Below, piece by piece: positions 1-12,869 of a stretch of 64,000 bases of DNA. The DNA comes from Anniella stebbinsi. Lineage: Eukaryota > Chordata > Lepidosauria > Squamata > Anniellidae. The position numbers were made by a program, and so were the translations under genes. The stretch covers positions 131,571,001-131,635,000 of the forward strand of contig JARDYH010000002.1 in the NCBI GenBank assembly GCA_029215795.1. The letters are read 5' to 3'. The number at the start of each line of letters is the position of its first letter. The stretch's first letter is position 1. Below the pieces are notes generated by a model. The model was given only the letters and a program-made list of their open reading frames with translations. It was not told where the DNA came from and searched no databases.

Positions 1-1623
1 CAAGGGCTGTATCAATTCTAAGAGCCAGGATTTCAGTCATTTCTCTTCCCTTTCCAGGTTCCTGGAACGTGGAGCACTTTGTGGATAGGTTTGAGCTTGG
101 AACGCCTGTGGCTTCAACCCAGTTCATCACTAAGGACTACAGCGACTAGGAGCAGCAGCCATAGTATTCCCCTTTGCTCTGAAATGGTTTGGCTTGAATT
201 TTTCCCTTTGGAGAACAAGAGTGAATCAACTCCCTTCATTCAGCACCAGACTGTTGGCTTGTCAAATGCATTATTCCAGTTCAGTGGGCTTCGTAGAGCT
301 CACTGTGATTTACAGTCTTAGGATTCTAACTAACTTTCTTTCATCTCTCTTTCACTTGGTGTGAAGAGGACTTGCGTGGACACTGCCAGCTCTTTGGGCA
401 TACTTCAGCACATGGGGGGTTCAGTAACTGCAGGACTTCTGTGGTCCTGAATTCTTTTCATGTTAGCTTAGGTGTAGAGACGACAGCAGATCAGTCCTAA
501 TACATGCTGTTCTAACCAATCTAAAACTGTTACTATACATATCCCTGCCCTTTGCCAGCTAGGATTTCTGGGGATGGGTCTTCTCCTAAAATTATAATTG
601 TATAAAAAAAAATCCAGCAAGCCAGTTTATTTCACAAACCTTAGTACTCATTATGCTAAGACCACTTGCATTTAAAAAAAAAATCAGAGAAACTGTGCCT
701 CTCAAAGATGCTAATTGCAACTGCCCCTCTCGTTGTTAAATAGTGCTATTCGGCTTGGTTGGACCGATTTTTAAATCAAATAGGCATACATAAAGAATCC
801 TTTACTGAAGCCTTTGGAAATTTGTAGTAAATGTGGCAGAAGTAGATTGTAACCAAGAATTCAAGAGTTTTAAATCAGTGGCGTTCTACTAAGTTCTGAC
901 AATGTTTTCAGTGCTCCTACAGACATGTTCTCTCCTATCCAATGCTATTCTTTCCACAGAAAGGCCCAAGGCTTGGTCTGAATTACATTTATGTGTCTGG
1001 TTGCTGCACAGGTGCTTCTTGCTTCAGGTATTCTCTTGGCACCAAACTGCTCATTTCTGCTCTTTTATAGTGCTTCCCTTCATGATCCCCTTTCCAACTG
1101 AAGCATACCATTAGCACTTCCTAGTTGTGTGTGTTTCCTCCCCTTTAAATAAATACCTGCTATGTATTGAAACAATCACAATAAACAGAAATCTTCATTT
1201 CACTCTTTTTTTTTTCCTCTAGTTTTTTTTTCTTTTGCATGGCCGGGAACTGATCTCACTCTCACTTGACCTCACATTATATTTATATTGCCATCATTTC
1301 TGCAAGTATCAATATGTTGTTTGTTTGGGGATTTTATCTTTCCACATGGCACTACACAGCCCTCAAGGCAGCATAAAACAGTAAGAAGACATAACAAACA
1401 ATAAATACTTCGTAACACTAAAAGTGGGGAGACAGTTACAAACAAGTATAAAATCTCATTAAAAAATTATCGGTAGCAAAGGGTAAAAAAATCCAAATTA
1501 AAAATTGCATTTCAGGGTAAAAAAATCCTCACTGATTTCTAAAACTGAGTGCAGAGCTGATGAGGCACTCTGCAAAGAGAGTGCCTCCAGAAGGCTGCCA
1601 CCACTGAAAAAGCTGTAGACTAT

Positions 1624-1960
1624 AAGAGGACAGATGTTGGATCAGACCAAGGTCCATCTAGTCCAACATTTTGTTCACAGTGACCAACTAGCTGTCAACA
1701 GGAACCCCGCAAACAGGACATGCGTGCAACAGCACCTGCCCACCCATTTTCCCCAGCAACTGGTGTATATAGCAGATGGCCCTGATACTGGAAGTAGCAT
1801 ATAGCCATCAGGACTAGTAGCCATGAATAGACTTCTCCAGGAATTTGACTAAAGGCTTCCAAATTGGTGGCCATCACAACATCTTGTGGTAGTGAATTCC
1901 ATAGTTTGACTATGTGCTGTGCAGAAAAAGTACTGCCTTTTATCTATCCTGGACTTGTAC
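1624..1960 (+). mobile_element. Fragment of a widespread reptile repeat (CR1/L3-like, family uncertain)
   Basis: Contains GGATCAGACCAAGGTCCATCT, TCTAGTCCAACA, AGCAACTGGTGTATATAG and TTGTGGTAGTGAATTCCATAG in the same order as copies at 2.25, 7.8, 11.3, 15.6 and 40.0 kb. I assign it to a LINE-derived family by its resemblance to repeats common in squamate genomes; the exact family is not resolved. Confidence 0.6.
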
Positions 1961-2249
1961 TTGTAACTTTGGCCCTTGTTACAGCCGCAGTTGGAACAAG
2001 TCCCCACCGGGTGATCTTAGAGTTCAGGGAGAATTGTACAGTGACTCAGTGTTGGTGGAGAGGGGAGGAGAGAACTAGAGCAACAATCTCAGCTCTGGAT
2101 TTCTATTCCCAGCTGGATCCATTGGTTCCTTATGGCATCGGGCAAATTCCTTTGTTTAATCAGGTGCTTCAGTTTCTCCTAACACACAAAAAAAGCATTG
2201 ATACTTCCTAGGGCAGTGGGTTGTGAGAGATGACAAGGGCCCGATTTAA

Positions 2250-2645
2250 CATAAGAACATAAGAAGAGCCTTGCTGGATGAGACCAAGGCTCCATCTAGT
2301 CCAGCACTCTGTTCACACACAGTGGCCAACCAGCTGTCAACCAAGGACCCACAAGCAGGACACGGTACAACAGCTCCCTCACACCCATGTTCCCAAGAAA
2401 CTGGTGTATATAGGCTTACTGCCTCTAATCCTGGAGGTAACACATAGCCATCTGGACTAGTAACCTTCTCCTCCAGGAATTTATCCAACCCCCTTTTTAA
2501 AATCATCCAAATTGGTGGCCATCACTACATCTTGTGGTAGTGAATTCCATAGTTTATGTGCTGTGTGAAGAAGTCCTTCCTTTTATCTGTCCTGATGTTT
2601 TGTGCCCATGGGATGGTTTTGAAATGATTCCTGTGGAGGCATATA
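2250..2645 (+). mobile_element. Second copy of the same repeat, fuller
   Basis: Begins ACATAAGAACATAAGAAGAGCC and runs through GACCAAGGCTCCATCTAGTCC, AACTGGTGTATATAGGCTTA, CTTGTGGTAGTGAATTCCATAG and GTGAAGAAGTCCTTCCTTTT. It lies in tandem with the 1.6 kb copy. Confidence 0.65.
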
Positions 2646-4992
2646 TGTGAACATTTGTCGACTGAAGTACCTATTGTGCATGTTGAGGCTGGATTCCGGA
2701 TAGTTCAAGTTCATAACATTGACTTCCAGCATATATGGAGAAATGACCCATAAAATAGTTTATTTTACAGATATCAATTTGAAAATACTATTTCAGCAGC
2801 ATTGGAACTCTTGGAATGAATGTAAAGGAGTGATTAGCCCAGCCATAACAGAGATTGCACCTGTTATTTATTCAGAATTGTTTAAGCTATGAAAAGTTTT
2901 GAGATATGAAACTTAAAACTTCCAAAGTGGACTTTCTCATTTGTGTACAGCTCGCAGCTAGGTCCCTATGAGCTGATCATTGCTGACTCAGTTATCCTAA
3001 CAAAAACAAACTAATGTGGATAATACATATTCTCTCAGCAATGCCAATAGGACCTCGATCATTTTTTTTCAATATGAGGGTTACAGGTGCATGCTATCTT
3101 CAGTGAATGCACTGCACAGTATTCCTGTACAATCCTTTCTTTTCCCCTTCGCTTTTTTATTTTGCCAGCAACATTGACATGGTAAAGGAGAACAGAACAT
3201 TAGCTCCAGAGCTGCACAGGCCAAGAATCCTGCTTGGGCCTTCAGCTACTATCTCAGCCTTAGAATGAAGACGGTTGGCTTCTATAACCAACAGAACAAG
3301 CTGCGAAGCAGGAAGATCAGACTTTTGAAAGCCACTGGACAGGATACAGACCAAAGCTAGATGGTCCAGTTCACTTTGTGCATTGGATGGATGGTTAATG
3401 AACATCTGAGTTTATGAGGGGGTTCTGAAAGCAGACACCTTCCAAGTGTTTCTCTGTGGTATCTTCTCACACTGCTCCAGTAAATGTTTGAATACAGGAG
3501 CCATGTGGGTGGGGCCAACAGCACACCTTCTTCCCAACCATTCATCACTCAGGTGAGATGGTCCTGCCTACATGGCTCCTGTACTCAAATGCATACTGGC
3601 GTAGAGTGGGATGAGCCCGTGGGGAAGTAATTCTTACTGTGCTAGTGGTAAATGTGAATGAGGATTGAGTCAATGGGAGGAGCCCATACTGCTTGCTGTT
3701 CAGCCCCCGATCAATGGAAAATCAGTACATCTGAGGAGATGCATTATGGGAAAAGGGAACAGTGCTGTAAGCTTTTTAAAAAGGCACCACAGTGCATTTT
3801 TAGCCATTCTATTTATAGGTCACATGGCTATCTGTAATGGTTCCATTTCCATAGTGATGCAAGATTTGTAAGAACCAATCCTGTCCTTTTTGGTGAAGAA
3901 GAGAGAAAGAGGTTGTTTTTTTTAAAAGGAAGTTTTGGCTTGTAACATACCACAAGCAAAGGGGAAGAAAGTCCAAAACACACAACCCTGCCTGCTGCAT
4001 GAGTTAAAATTAGAAGCAAGAGGAAATGACAGTTCAACATGTCATGGAAGTCAGCTAAAGTGGGACCTCTCCTTTTTTATATATTTATCATTCGTAGAAG
4101 GTGTAATTGGTGTTTCGGATTACGGCCGAGGAGCCAGTAGAAATGAAAGGTCACACTTTGTTGACATCCTGTCGTCAGACTATAGTCATCCTTTCCTCTC
4201 TATCTTTAATTCCTTGTGGTGAGAATGTTTACTTTAGGGAGAAAAGGAGGGGAAAAGTCGGATGTTTACCTCTCTAGGAAATTATCACCATCTCTTTTTT
4301 TTTTCTTCATTTCATTGAGTTATAGGAGAGAGAGAAATGGTATGAGTAACCAATAGAGAAGCCTATGTTTTACAGTTAGGACTGATTTGTAGTTTTTTAA
4401 AATTCTAGTTGGGTGGCAGGATTTTATATAGAAATGCTAAACCCCTCTAATGACCTTAAAACCATTGACCCACTTCTTGCTATGCCCTGGCTCTGAGAAA
4501 GGTCAGAAATAGGTGTGGGAGAGGACAGCGTTGTGGTGTCCGGAGTCTATCATGAAGCATCGCACAACTAATTTATTCATTGGGAAACTTCCTTCAGAGA
4601 GGAACTAAATATTCAAGGCAAAATTTAGATTTGGCAAATGTCATTAATCTGCAAAGAGCAAACCTGGAGTTTTCATCACATGCCATGTTTGCCAAAAGAA
4701 ATATCAACTATCTTGTTAATCTATAATTCAAAATTTATGGGGAGTTCACTTGCAGTTCTCAGGCTTCAGACTTACACTCACATATCTGGGATTACGTCTC
4801 ACTGAATTCAGTGGGACTTATTTTCCAAGTACCTATGCAAAGGCTTGCACTGTTGATGTGTTACATTGGAATTTAAGTAATGGAAGTTTCAGTCATGGAA
4901 CACATCAGATAATCCACTGAAATCCTAGTTATTTATATTCTGCATCATTTGTATTATCATTCATTTATTATCTTAAAAGAGATAAAACTATA
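2646..4992. other. Intergenic, no gene seen
   Basis: AT-rich sequence with short ORFs only. Holds the inverted repeat at 3484-3593 and a fragment near 4765-4830 (ATTCAGTGGGACTTATTTTC) that matches short squamate repeat pieces also seen at 37.6, 41.4, 54.3 and 61.0 kb. Confidence 0.6.
3484..3593. repeat. Short inverted repeat, arms about 28 bp
   Basis: TTGAATACAGGAGCCATGTG on the left is mirrored by CTACATGGCTCCTGTACTCAA on the right with one mismatch in the core, around a ~50 bp loop. Probably a foldback or TIR remnant. Confidence 0.5.
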
Positions 4993-5018
4993 GTGTGTGT
5001 GTGTGTGTGTGTGTGTGT
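4993..5018. repeat. (TG)n microsatellite
   Basis: Thirteen uninterrupted TG units. Confidence 0.9.
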
Positions 5019-5190
5019 ACACAAACGTAACAATACAGGCACAAATTCTGAATTTTAAATTTAAACAAATCCATTCGTGTTGGCATTTCTTATGGCTTTC
5101 AAGCTTGGGTGAAAAATCAAACTTGTATTTGACAAACACAGCCAACAATCAAATTGTACGAGCTTATTTGAAAAGCACTATTTGCCTCAG

Positions 5191-5823
5191 TCTAAGAGCT
5201 CCATCACACCAGCGATTTAGTGCACTCTCGCCATGCCTAGTATGCGGATTTGCAGCACGGTACTCACATGACACCGTGCCTGTCTTGCTGACAGTCTGCC
5301 TCTTCCGCAGCCTTTCCTAGAACACTGAAAGTCTGGATTATTTTCCTTAAGCACATTTAATGCACCCAAAGCCTCCATGTAGTTTTAAACGAACTGGGGA
5401 CTTCAATGGATTGCATCAGGTCCTGACAGGAAAAAGCAATCTCTCCCAGCAGCCAGCTCCAAGCCTCAATATAAAACCCAAACCTTGCATGCCAGGCTCC
5501 AAAGCATTTTTTTTAATCATACAATGCCTGAATCTCTGTGGAGACAAGATTTTACTCCCTTGATGCCCCCAACGAGACAGACTAAAAGGTCATTCCATTT
5601 TGCCCGGCAGAAAGTCGGTCTGGTTGAAGGTCTCATCTGACAGGACCTTACTGGAGGGAGAAAGAGAAGGGGAGGGGTGGAGCGGAGCGGAGCGGAAGAG
5701 CTAACGAGTGAAGGAGCAGCTATTCAGGTGAAAGAGATCATAAGCTTGACGCGCTTCTGCCTCAGAGGTAAAAAAAACACGGCAGCAAACCAGGGAGGGA
5801 AATTAGGTGTGATGGAGGTCTAA
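5191..5823 (+). mobile_element. 633 bp DNA-transposon-like element (TIR CTCCATCACACC), copy 1
   Basis: Bounded by TCTAAGAGCTCCATCACACC and GGTGTGATGGAGGTCTAA, imperfect terminal inverted repeats. Its interior is repeated in opposite orientation at 6759-7342. It contains a tandem GGAGC run (5678-5694). Peptides readable in one frame of both copies match each other because the DNA is shared; I recognise no protein family. TCTAA at both ends could be a duplicated target or part of the element. Confidence 0.75.
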
Positions 5824-6758
5824 TTCTTTGCTAATGCCTAGAGTGTATTCCTCTATACTGCTATTCTTCTCAGCAATAGGGAGATGTACAAACCCAGGAC
5901 ATAGACATGAGAATGGCCACAAAGCTTGAATAATTGGGAAGATGGTAGTGTTAAGAACAAATTATGGATAGGGGCTTAGAAAGACTCACAGTAAAGCCTG
6001 AATAGGTGAGGAAGGTGTTGTGAAATAATCTAGCCAAAGGAGACAGTCTATCTAGTAGAGGAGTAGGCAGAAGGTGGGCCAGGTTCTACGGGGAGATCTC
6101 TTGGCAATTTGCGATAATTAGCAAGGGTTTCTGTCTCCCAATAGCAACACATGAAAAAGACTCCTCCACCCCAAATTAGTCCACTGAAAGCTGGAATGTT
6201 TGGTGGGAGTAACCAGGAGTGGGTTTGTGGATGGAAGAACTGTTAACTCAGTTCTAGTACTGAAAATAAATTACTGGGCTGAACATGTGTTCAAAGGTAC
6301 ACTGTTCCTTAATCCTAAGTGTATGTCTACCCCTAAGACCCTATTTATGATTTCTAGCTACAACAACAAAAAAGTAGATTCTGCAAGGCTGACATGTTTC
6401 ATTTGGATCCTGTTGATGGATCTTGGGTTTCTAGCATGCACACACACACACAGCCTGAAGTTTACCTACCCCCAGTCTACTAGATAGAGTTGGACAAGGC
6501 TTGAAGATCTGTGGTCACCTACCTCTGTTGTGAATTTATTGTGCCACGTTTAGTAAAAGGTAAGGCAAGAGGAGTGCAGTAGCTGACAAGAGAGTCGTGG
6601 GGTACAGGGTGTGGCAAGCTGGCTGCTTAGCAGGGGGGAAATAAATTCCTGGAGCCACACAAGGTTTCTGATAGAGCCTTCCACTGGATCAGGCAACAGA
6701 CCCAAAGGTCATGTGTGTCTTCTGTGACCTGGGGAAGGAACCAGAGATAAAACAAGAC

Positions 6759-7342
6759 TTAGACCACCATCACACCTAATTTTTCCCCCTTGTTTGCCTC
6801 CATGTTTTTTTAGAAGCACGTCAAGTTTATGATCCCTTTCACCTGAATAGCTGCTCCTTCGCTCCTTTGCTTTTCCACTCCTCCCCTTCTCTTTCTGCCT
6901 CCAGTCAGGTCCTGTCAGATGAGTACTTCAACTAGGCCAGCTTTCTGCCAGGCATAAATGGAACAACCCTTTAGTCTGGCTCTTTGGGGGCAACGAGGGA
7001 GTACAATCCTGTCTCTGCAGAGATTCAGGCATTGTATGATTTTAAAAAACGCTTTTGAGCCTGGGATGCAAGGTTTGGGTTTTATATTGAAGCTTGGAGC
7101 CGGCTGCTGGGAGAGATTGCTTTTCCCTGTCAGGACCTGATGCAATCCATTCAAGCCCCTGTTCTTTAAAACTACACGGAGGCTTAGGGCGAATAATCCA
7201 GACTTTAGTGTTCTAGGAAAGGCTGGGGAAGAGGCAGGGTGTCAGCAGGACAGGCACAGTGTCATGTGAGTCCTGTGCTGCAAATCCGCATACCAGGCAT
7301 GGTGAGAGTGCACTGAATTGCTGGTATGATGGAGCTCTTAGA
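6759..7342 (-). mobile_element. 584 bp DNA-transposon-like element, copy 2 (inverted partner)
   Basis: A reverse-complement relative of 5191-5823 along its whole length: TTAGACCACCATCACACC at one end and GGTATGATGGAGCTCTTAGA at the other. The pair is separated by 935 bp and together makes a large inverted repeat. Similarity is high but with several indels, so the copies are not recent. Confidence 0.75.
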
Positions 7343-7769
7343 TAAGAATCCCTGAAGTCCCCTGGCAGTCAGAAAGAGGAGAGTGCCACCATGAAGTGGA
7401 AGGCCTGGGTCTGTTCTGAGGTTAAAAGGAGGCATCCTTCCCCCAAAACGGCCCAGTGGCCAGACTCTGCAGGGGTTCCATTGCCCCCTTGCTTACTTCT
7501 TTCAGCCTCCGTTTCTCACCTATGCAATATGATTACGTAATTATAACTTAAAAGGTAATAGCGAGGCCAAATGTAGTAATTATTATAGAGCAGTTTGGAC
7601 CAAATAAAATGATACACAGTTATAGTAGGTTTCAGTATCTCTGAACCTCATTTTAAATAGGTTAAATAGGTTGAAAAGGTGCTTGGTAAAAACATTTTTA
7701 GACAGCACCACTCCATTCCTAAGATTAAGGTCATTGCCTTTTTATGACTTTAGAAAAATATATATATAC

Positions 7770-8335
7770 ATGGTGTGGACAAAATGGATAGGGAGACATT
7801 TTTCTCTATATCATAATACTAGAACTCGGAGTCACCCAATGAAACTGATTGATGGGAGATTCAGAACAGATAAAAGGAAGGACTTCTTCACACAGCACAT
7901 AGTTTAATAATAATAATAATAATAATAAATAATAATAATAATAATAATATATTTATTTCTTACCCATCTCTTTCACTCAGGAGATGGCTACCAATGTAGT
8001 GATGGCTACCAATCTGGATAGCTTTAAAAAGAGAGCTTTGGCTATTAGGCAGTATAGAAATGTAATAAACAAACAAATAAAAGGGGATTGGATAAATTCA
8101 TGGAGGATAAAACTATCAATGACTACTAGTCCTGATGGCTGTTTGCTACCTCCAGTATCAGAGGCCATATGCCAATGTACACCAATTGCTGGGGAACATG
8201 AGTGGTAGGGTCCTGTTGCACTCATGTTCTGCTTGTGGGTTTTATATGGGCAGCTGGTTGGCCACTGTGTGAACAGAATTGCTCGACTAAATGGACCCTT
8301 GGCCTGATCCAGCATGGCTCTTCTTATGTTCTTCA
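7770..8335 (-). mobile_element. Minus-strand copy split by an (AAT)n tract
   Basis: Reverse-strand reading gives the same blocks, ending GGCTCTTCTTATGTTCTT on the plus strand. The microsatellite at 7905-7951 interrupts it next to the 'cttcttcacacagcacatagttt' block. Confidence 0.6.
7905..7951. repeat. (AAT)n microsatellite
   Basis: About 15 AAT units with one irregularity, inside a LINE-type repeat. Confidence 0.9.
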
Positions 8336-9564
8336 ACAGTGATTTTACTTCCTTGTTATTCTTTTTGCCACCTTACCCAAATTCACCCAGGTTGTTAATA
8401 TTATTGTAAACAAGTGGGATCTGCAACAAAATATTGCAGTATACCCTTACGCCATAAGAGGGGTCCTCCTGTAAAGTGTCCCAGTCAAGCCAGCCATGCC
8501 TTCCTCCTGGAATCTATAAGCTGCTTTAGAGCCTCATGTTAGCCAATTTATTCTCCCCCCTCTTTGTTTGACTTTCTATTTTTTTCTTTTCCAACTAATA
8601 CTCCTCATGATCACTGAGGATGCTCAGTTCTCAATGAGCAATCTTTTGGGAGGTTTTTTTTGTTTTGTTTTAATTGTATTTTTTGTTTTTTGCTTGTGCA
8701 TCTCAGGGTTTCCCCAAGCAGGCTGATACGCTCCGTTGGATGAGTGTGTGCATTTTTGTTAATATACATTGCATAGTAAAAACAAAAAACAAATAACAAA
8801 TTGACCGTAACCACAAACTCTCACTTCAGTGTCTGCAGGAACGGCTTTGGGTGGAAAATATTAATTGTGGGTTTTGTTATTTAATTAACATTAACACCCC
8901 AAAGTAAAGTACAGTCATCTGCTAGCCCAGCCCCTTCTGCTCTTTCATTTGCTTACAGGGGGAAAAAGAGAAGCTAACTCTCTCTGTGGCTAAATGTAGA
9001 AAGTTTTGTTTCTAAATCAGTCAGTGATGGAAAGGAAATACGTCACGTCCTGGAGGAAGAAGCTAGACTTCAGCACACAACTCTTCAGTGATGTTGCAAT
9101 GGAACAGGTCAGCACTGAAATAGATTTAAACTTATTCCCTCCAGAATATTTACTTCTAACTCTGTGCAGCTATCATTTTTAGCATCCAGAGGAAGTATGA
9201 TTGGTATTAGTTAGTCTGAATTTCCATTGCAGTGGTTTTTTGCAATGGAATGAGAAAGAGAATGAGAATGAAAAAATAGCTTCTAGTATACCAAGTTATG
9301 ATGAATACATCATCAGTAAGTTTGGAACCAATGACTTGGAAATCTGTCATAGACCAGAATCTTCAGGTACTCTGGCATTCTGACGCAAAACACCCCAAAT
9401 CAGTGAGACTCTTTTATTAAAGCAAATCCCACGATAAAAGCTTAATGGTTACATTCTTCAGAAATCATATAGGGACAGTTAGCTATAGGCTCCATGAGTA
9501 ATTACAGAACAACCCAAAGCTATTAACTATAACTGTGTCAGAGATCCAGACAACTTGGGCAGGC
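8336..9564. other. Intergenic, nothing recognised
   Basis: AT-rich, no domain-bearing ORF and no clear repeat except T-rich runs near 8570-8690. Confidence 0.55.
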
Positions 9565-9681
9565 TCTACACTACTGCTTTATAATGGTTTATAACAGTAT
9601 TGACAACTGTTGGGGCCAATGATACATTCCATATACAGTTTTTAAACTGCTTTCAAAGTGTTATATCCTGCTTGGTGTAGA
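9565..9681 (+). mobile_element. Short MITE (TIR TCTACAC), copy 1
   Basis: TCTACACTACTGCTTTATAA at the left and TGCTTGGTGTAGA at the right. The central TTGACAACTGTTGGGGCC and CAAAGTGTTATATCCTGCTT are shared with the copy at 63258. Element of about 117 bp with no ORF and no clear target duplication. Confidence 0.7.
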
Positions 9682-10360
9682 TCTTTTCCTCATAGCAATC
9701 GGTATGGCTTAGAATCCAGGCCAAGGGGCTCACACAAGGTTCCTGGCATAATTCATCCCAAGCAATCCTAAACAATGGTTCCCAAATACAGGGTAAGAGG
9801 CTTGAACGATTCCTGGCATAAGCCATCCCTGGCAATCAAAGACAAGCGTTCTAGAAAAAGACCTAAACAAATACACACATCCAGAAGCTTAGACTGTCAT
9901 AACTTCAACTTTGGTATGTCTACACTACATGGGTCCAAATCCATAGCAAACAAGAATTCAAGATCTATGAAAAGTCTAGAAGTACTTTTCATGGCAGGTT
10001 CTTAACTATACAAAGTTCAAAGAGACTAGAGTCCATGTGAAGAGTGTTTCAGAAGGTTCAAACAGTAGTATGTCCATGCAGAGAGGATCTGGGGCAGTGA
10101 AGATGAAAATGTTCTTAGCAATGGCTCCCAGCATGGGCATCTGTTTAAAAACAAAGGTGTGGCTGCAATAGCCCCTCTCCTGAACAACTATCTGACAAGA
10201 GATTTTAGCCTATCAATGAGGCCCCTGCCCAACAGGGTATTTCCATTGTGCTCTCCTGAATTGATGTTTCAACTTGGGTGGCACTCCTGAAAAGAAACTA
10301 CCTTTCCTGTTAGGTTCTCACAGAGAAACTGCCAGCTTCCTTCCCTGTTAAGGACAAAAC

Positions 10361-10680
10361 TAGGCTGACCAGATAAAATCCAGGTCAGGGCTCATGTAAC
10401 TTTAACAGTTGTAGAGAAAAGGGAATTTCAGCCAGTGTCATTTGTATGCAATTAGTTCCTGGTGAAATTCCCTCTTCATCACAACAGTTAAAGGTGCAGG
10501 CACTATACTAGAGTGACCATATACAAAAGAAGGCAGGGCCCCTGCAACTTTAACTGTTGTGATGAAGAGGGAATTTCACCAGGCACTAATTGCATACAAA
10601 TGACACTGGCTGAAATTCCCTTTTCTCTACAACTGTTAAAGTGACATGAGCCCTGACCTGGATTTTATCTGGTCAGCCTA
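10361..10680 (+). mobile_element. 320 bp foldback MITE, copy 1 (hAT-like)
   Basis: Starts TAGGCTGACC and ends GGTCAGCCTA, with an exact 8 bp target-site duplication GACAAAAC at 10353-10360 and 10681-10688. The two ~140 bp arms are near-perfect reverse complements around an asymmetric ~40 bp centre. Inside the right part, TAGAGTGACC at 10509 marks the start of a complete ~172 bp monomer ending at 10680; the left part is the same monomer inverted and truncated. No ORF is present, so it is non-autonomous. Strand is set by the centre (ACTATACTAGAGTGACC read on +). Confidence 0.9.
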
Positions 10681-11264
10681 GACAAAACTTAACTCCTGCC
10701 TGTTTTTCTTTGAAAACACTGAGATAGATAAGCTCACACTGATTCCAAATAGGCCCAACCCCTTCCGGACTACTTCTGATCAGATTGTGGCTACAAACTA
10801 TAAGGCCCACTGCAGGGCTGGAGCTGGGCCACAATACAATCGAACTTCAGGAAGAGTAGTTCCCACGGACGGTGTTGCACTTTGGAACAAGCTCTTGAAT
10901 CCTGCAGACCTAAGGAAGTCACACATCATCTAAAAAGCTACAGAAGGCTACAATGGCCAAATGTAAAGCTAAATTTGGCCACTGTTACATTCCGTAGTGA
11001 TTTGCTGCTGATTCGCGGTGCCAAATCGGCATTTTTCCCCACCATGAATTTTGGCGGTGTGGTGTCTGCACAGGGACAGCAGAGGCCACATACAGTCTGC
11101 GGGTTGCATGTGGTCCACCCCTGATCTGTGAGGTGCATTTGTGCTACCTGTGTAGAATCTCTGATAGGTACCTACTGCTGATTGGTGGAAAAGTAAGGCA
11201 TTAACAGAAAGAATGCTGATAACTGCTGAAATCATCATGAATGTTCTCTAAACTGCTGGACCTC

Positions 11265-11835
11265 CAGGAGAGTAAGAAGGGCTATGCTGAATCCAACCAC
11301 AGGCCTATCTAGTCCACCATACTGTTCCCACAGTGACGAACTAGATGCCCATGGGAAGCTCACAAGGAAGACATGAGTGCAACACTACCCTCCCGCTTGT
11401 ATTACCCAGCAACTGCTAATTGAGAGGCATATTATGTCAGAAACTGGAGGTAATATATAGCCACTGACAGCTTTGTCCTCCCTGAATTTCTCTAATCCAT
11501 TTTAAAGCCATCTGAATTGGTGGCCATCATCGCTACATCTTGTGGTAGAGAATGCCATATTTCGACTATGTGCTGTGTGAAGATGTACTTCCTTTTTATC
11601 TGTCTTGAGTCTTCTACCACTCAGTTTCATTGCATTTTCTGTTATAAAACAGGGAGAAAAATATCTCCCTGTCCACTTTCTCCACACCATGCATACTTTT
11701 ATACACCTCTATCATGGTACCTCTTAGTTACTCACCTTTTTCTAAACTAAAGAGCCCCAACATTGTAACCTTTTCCCACAGGGGAGTTGCTTCAGCCCCT
11801 TGATCATTTTGGTTGCCCTTTTCTGAACCAGGTTT
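11265..11835 (+). mobile_element. Longest copy of the same repeat
   Basis: After the common core it continues with CACTCAGTTTCATTGCATTT, CCACTTTCTCCACACCATGC, CTAAACTAAAGAGCCCCAAC and TGATCATTTTGGTTGCCCTT, extending the family sequence by over 200 bp beyond the other copies. Confidence 0.65.
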
Positions 11836-12869
11836 CTCCAGACAGTATAGGAACTTGTCTTGTCTAATATGCAAAATAATGTTCTTCCTGAGCATTAAAG
11901 GCAAAATCCAGCACACATTTAACTAAATACCATTGTTGTCTCTAGGTTTCCTGCATATAATTATGTGCTGGATGACATTCATAATTTCCAGGAAGAACAA
12001 ATCTCATTCAGCCTTGTCATTCAGTTCTTTCTCACCATGGGATGCTATGAGAAATGAAGATGGAGTTTCCAGAGAAAATTCTATCCTTCACCTGCATTAC
12101 TCTCCCCAGCTATTCTCCCATTTTATTTTATTTATTTGCTTTTCTCCCTATCCCTGACCTGAAAGAGCTCCACAGAGAATGCTTGGTGTTTGGAGTGGGG
12201 GGGAATACACAGCAAAAGATATCAGTAATCTAATTCCCATAAAAATGTTAATGTTTATTTCTTAGATGATTTCCACATCTAGTACACTTTGGAGGCATCT
12301 CTTGTCATTTTTGTGCATCATGTGCAACACACAAGAGATCCTAGAGTACATCATGGATTTAAAAGTATTGCTGCTCTAATTGGCTACCTAGGTTGTTTCT
12401 ATAATTGGGCTAGCTCTGTCTCTGCCTCTGCCTCAGATGCTCCAAAGGTCGGTGGAGAGCTTCCCAAACTGCCACATAGAACTGTTTCACACATGATGCT
12501 TTTACTACTTTGAAATGGTGTAGAAACAAACATGCACAGTATCACTTTTGAAGTGAGGCTCATGTACTGGCAGATGTTGAAAAAGTTGCTGTATGCACAA
12601 ATGAATACAAGCTAGTGTCCATCTTTGAGTTTACCCTGTGGCAGTGATGGTAGCAAAGAAATCCTACTTCTTCACCACCATTGTGTCTGCACAATGCTGG
12701 CCAGCAGAGTTGTTTATATAGTGAAAGATTGGCTTCACATTTATTCAGTAGATCAGGTGATGGAACCATCAGATTCGCTGTGACCATTTTGCAATGCATT
12801 TTTTGAGTAAAATCACTTGTATTTACTCAGAATTAGATGCCAAGGTCATAACAGAATCAAAGCAAGATG

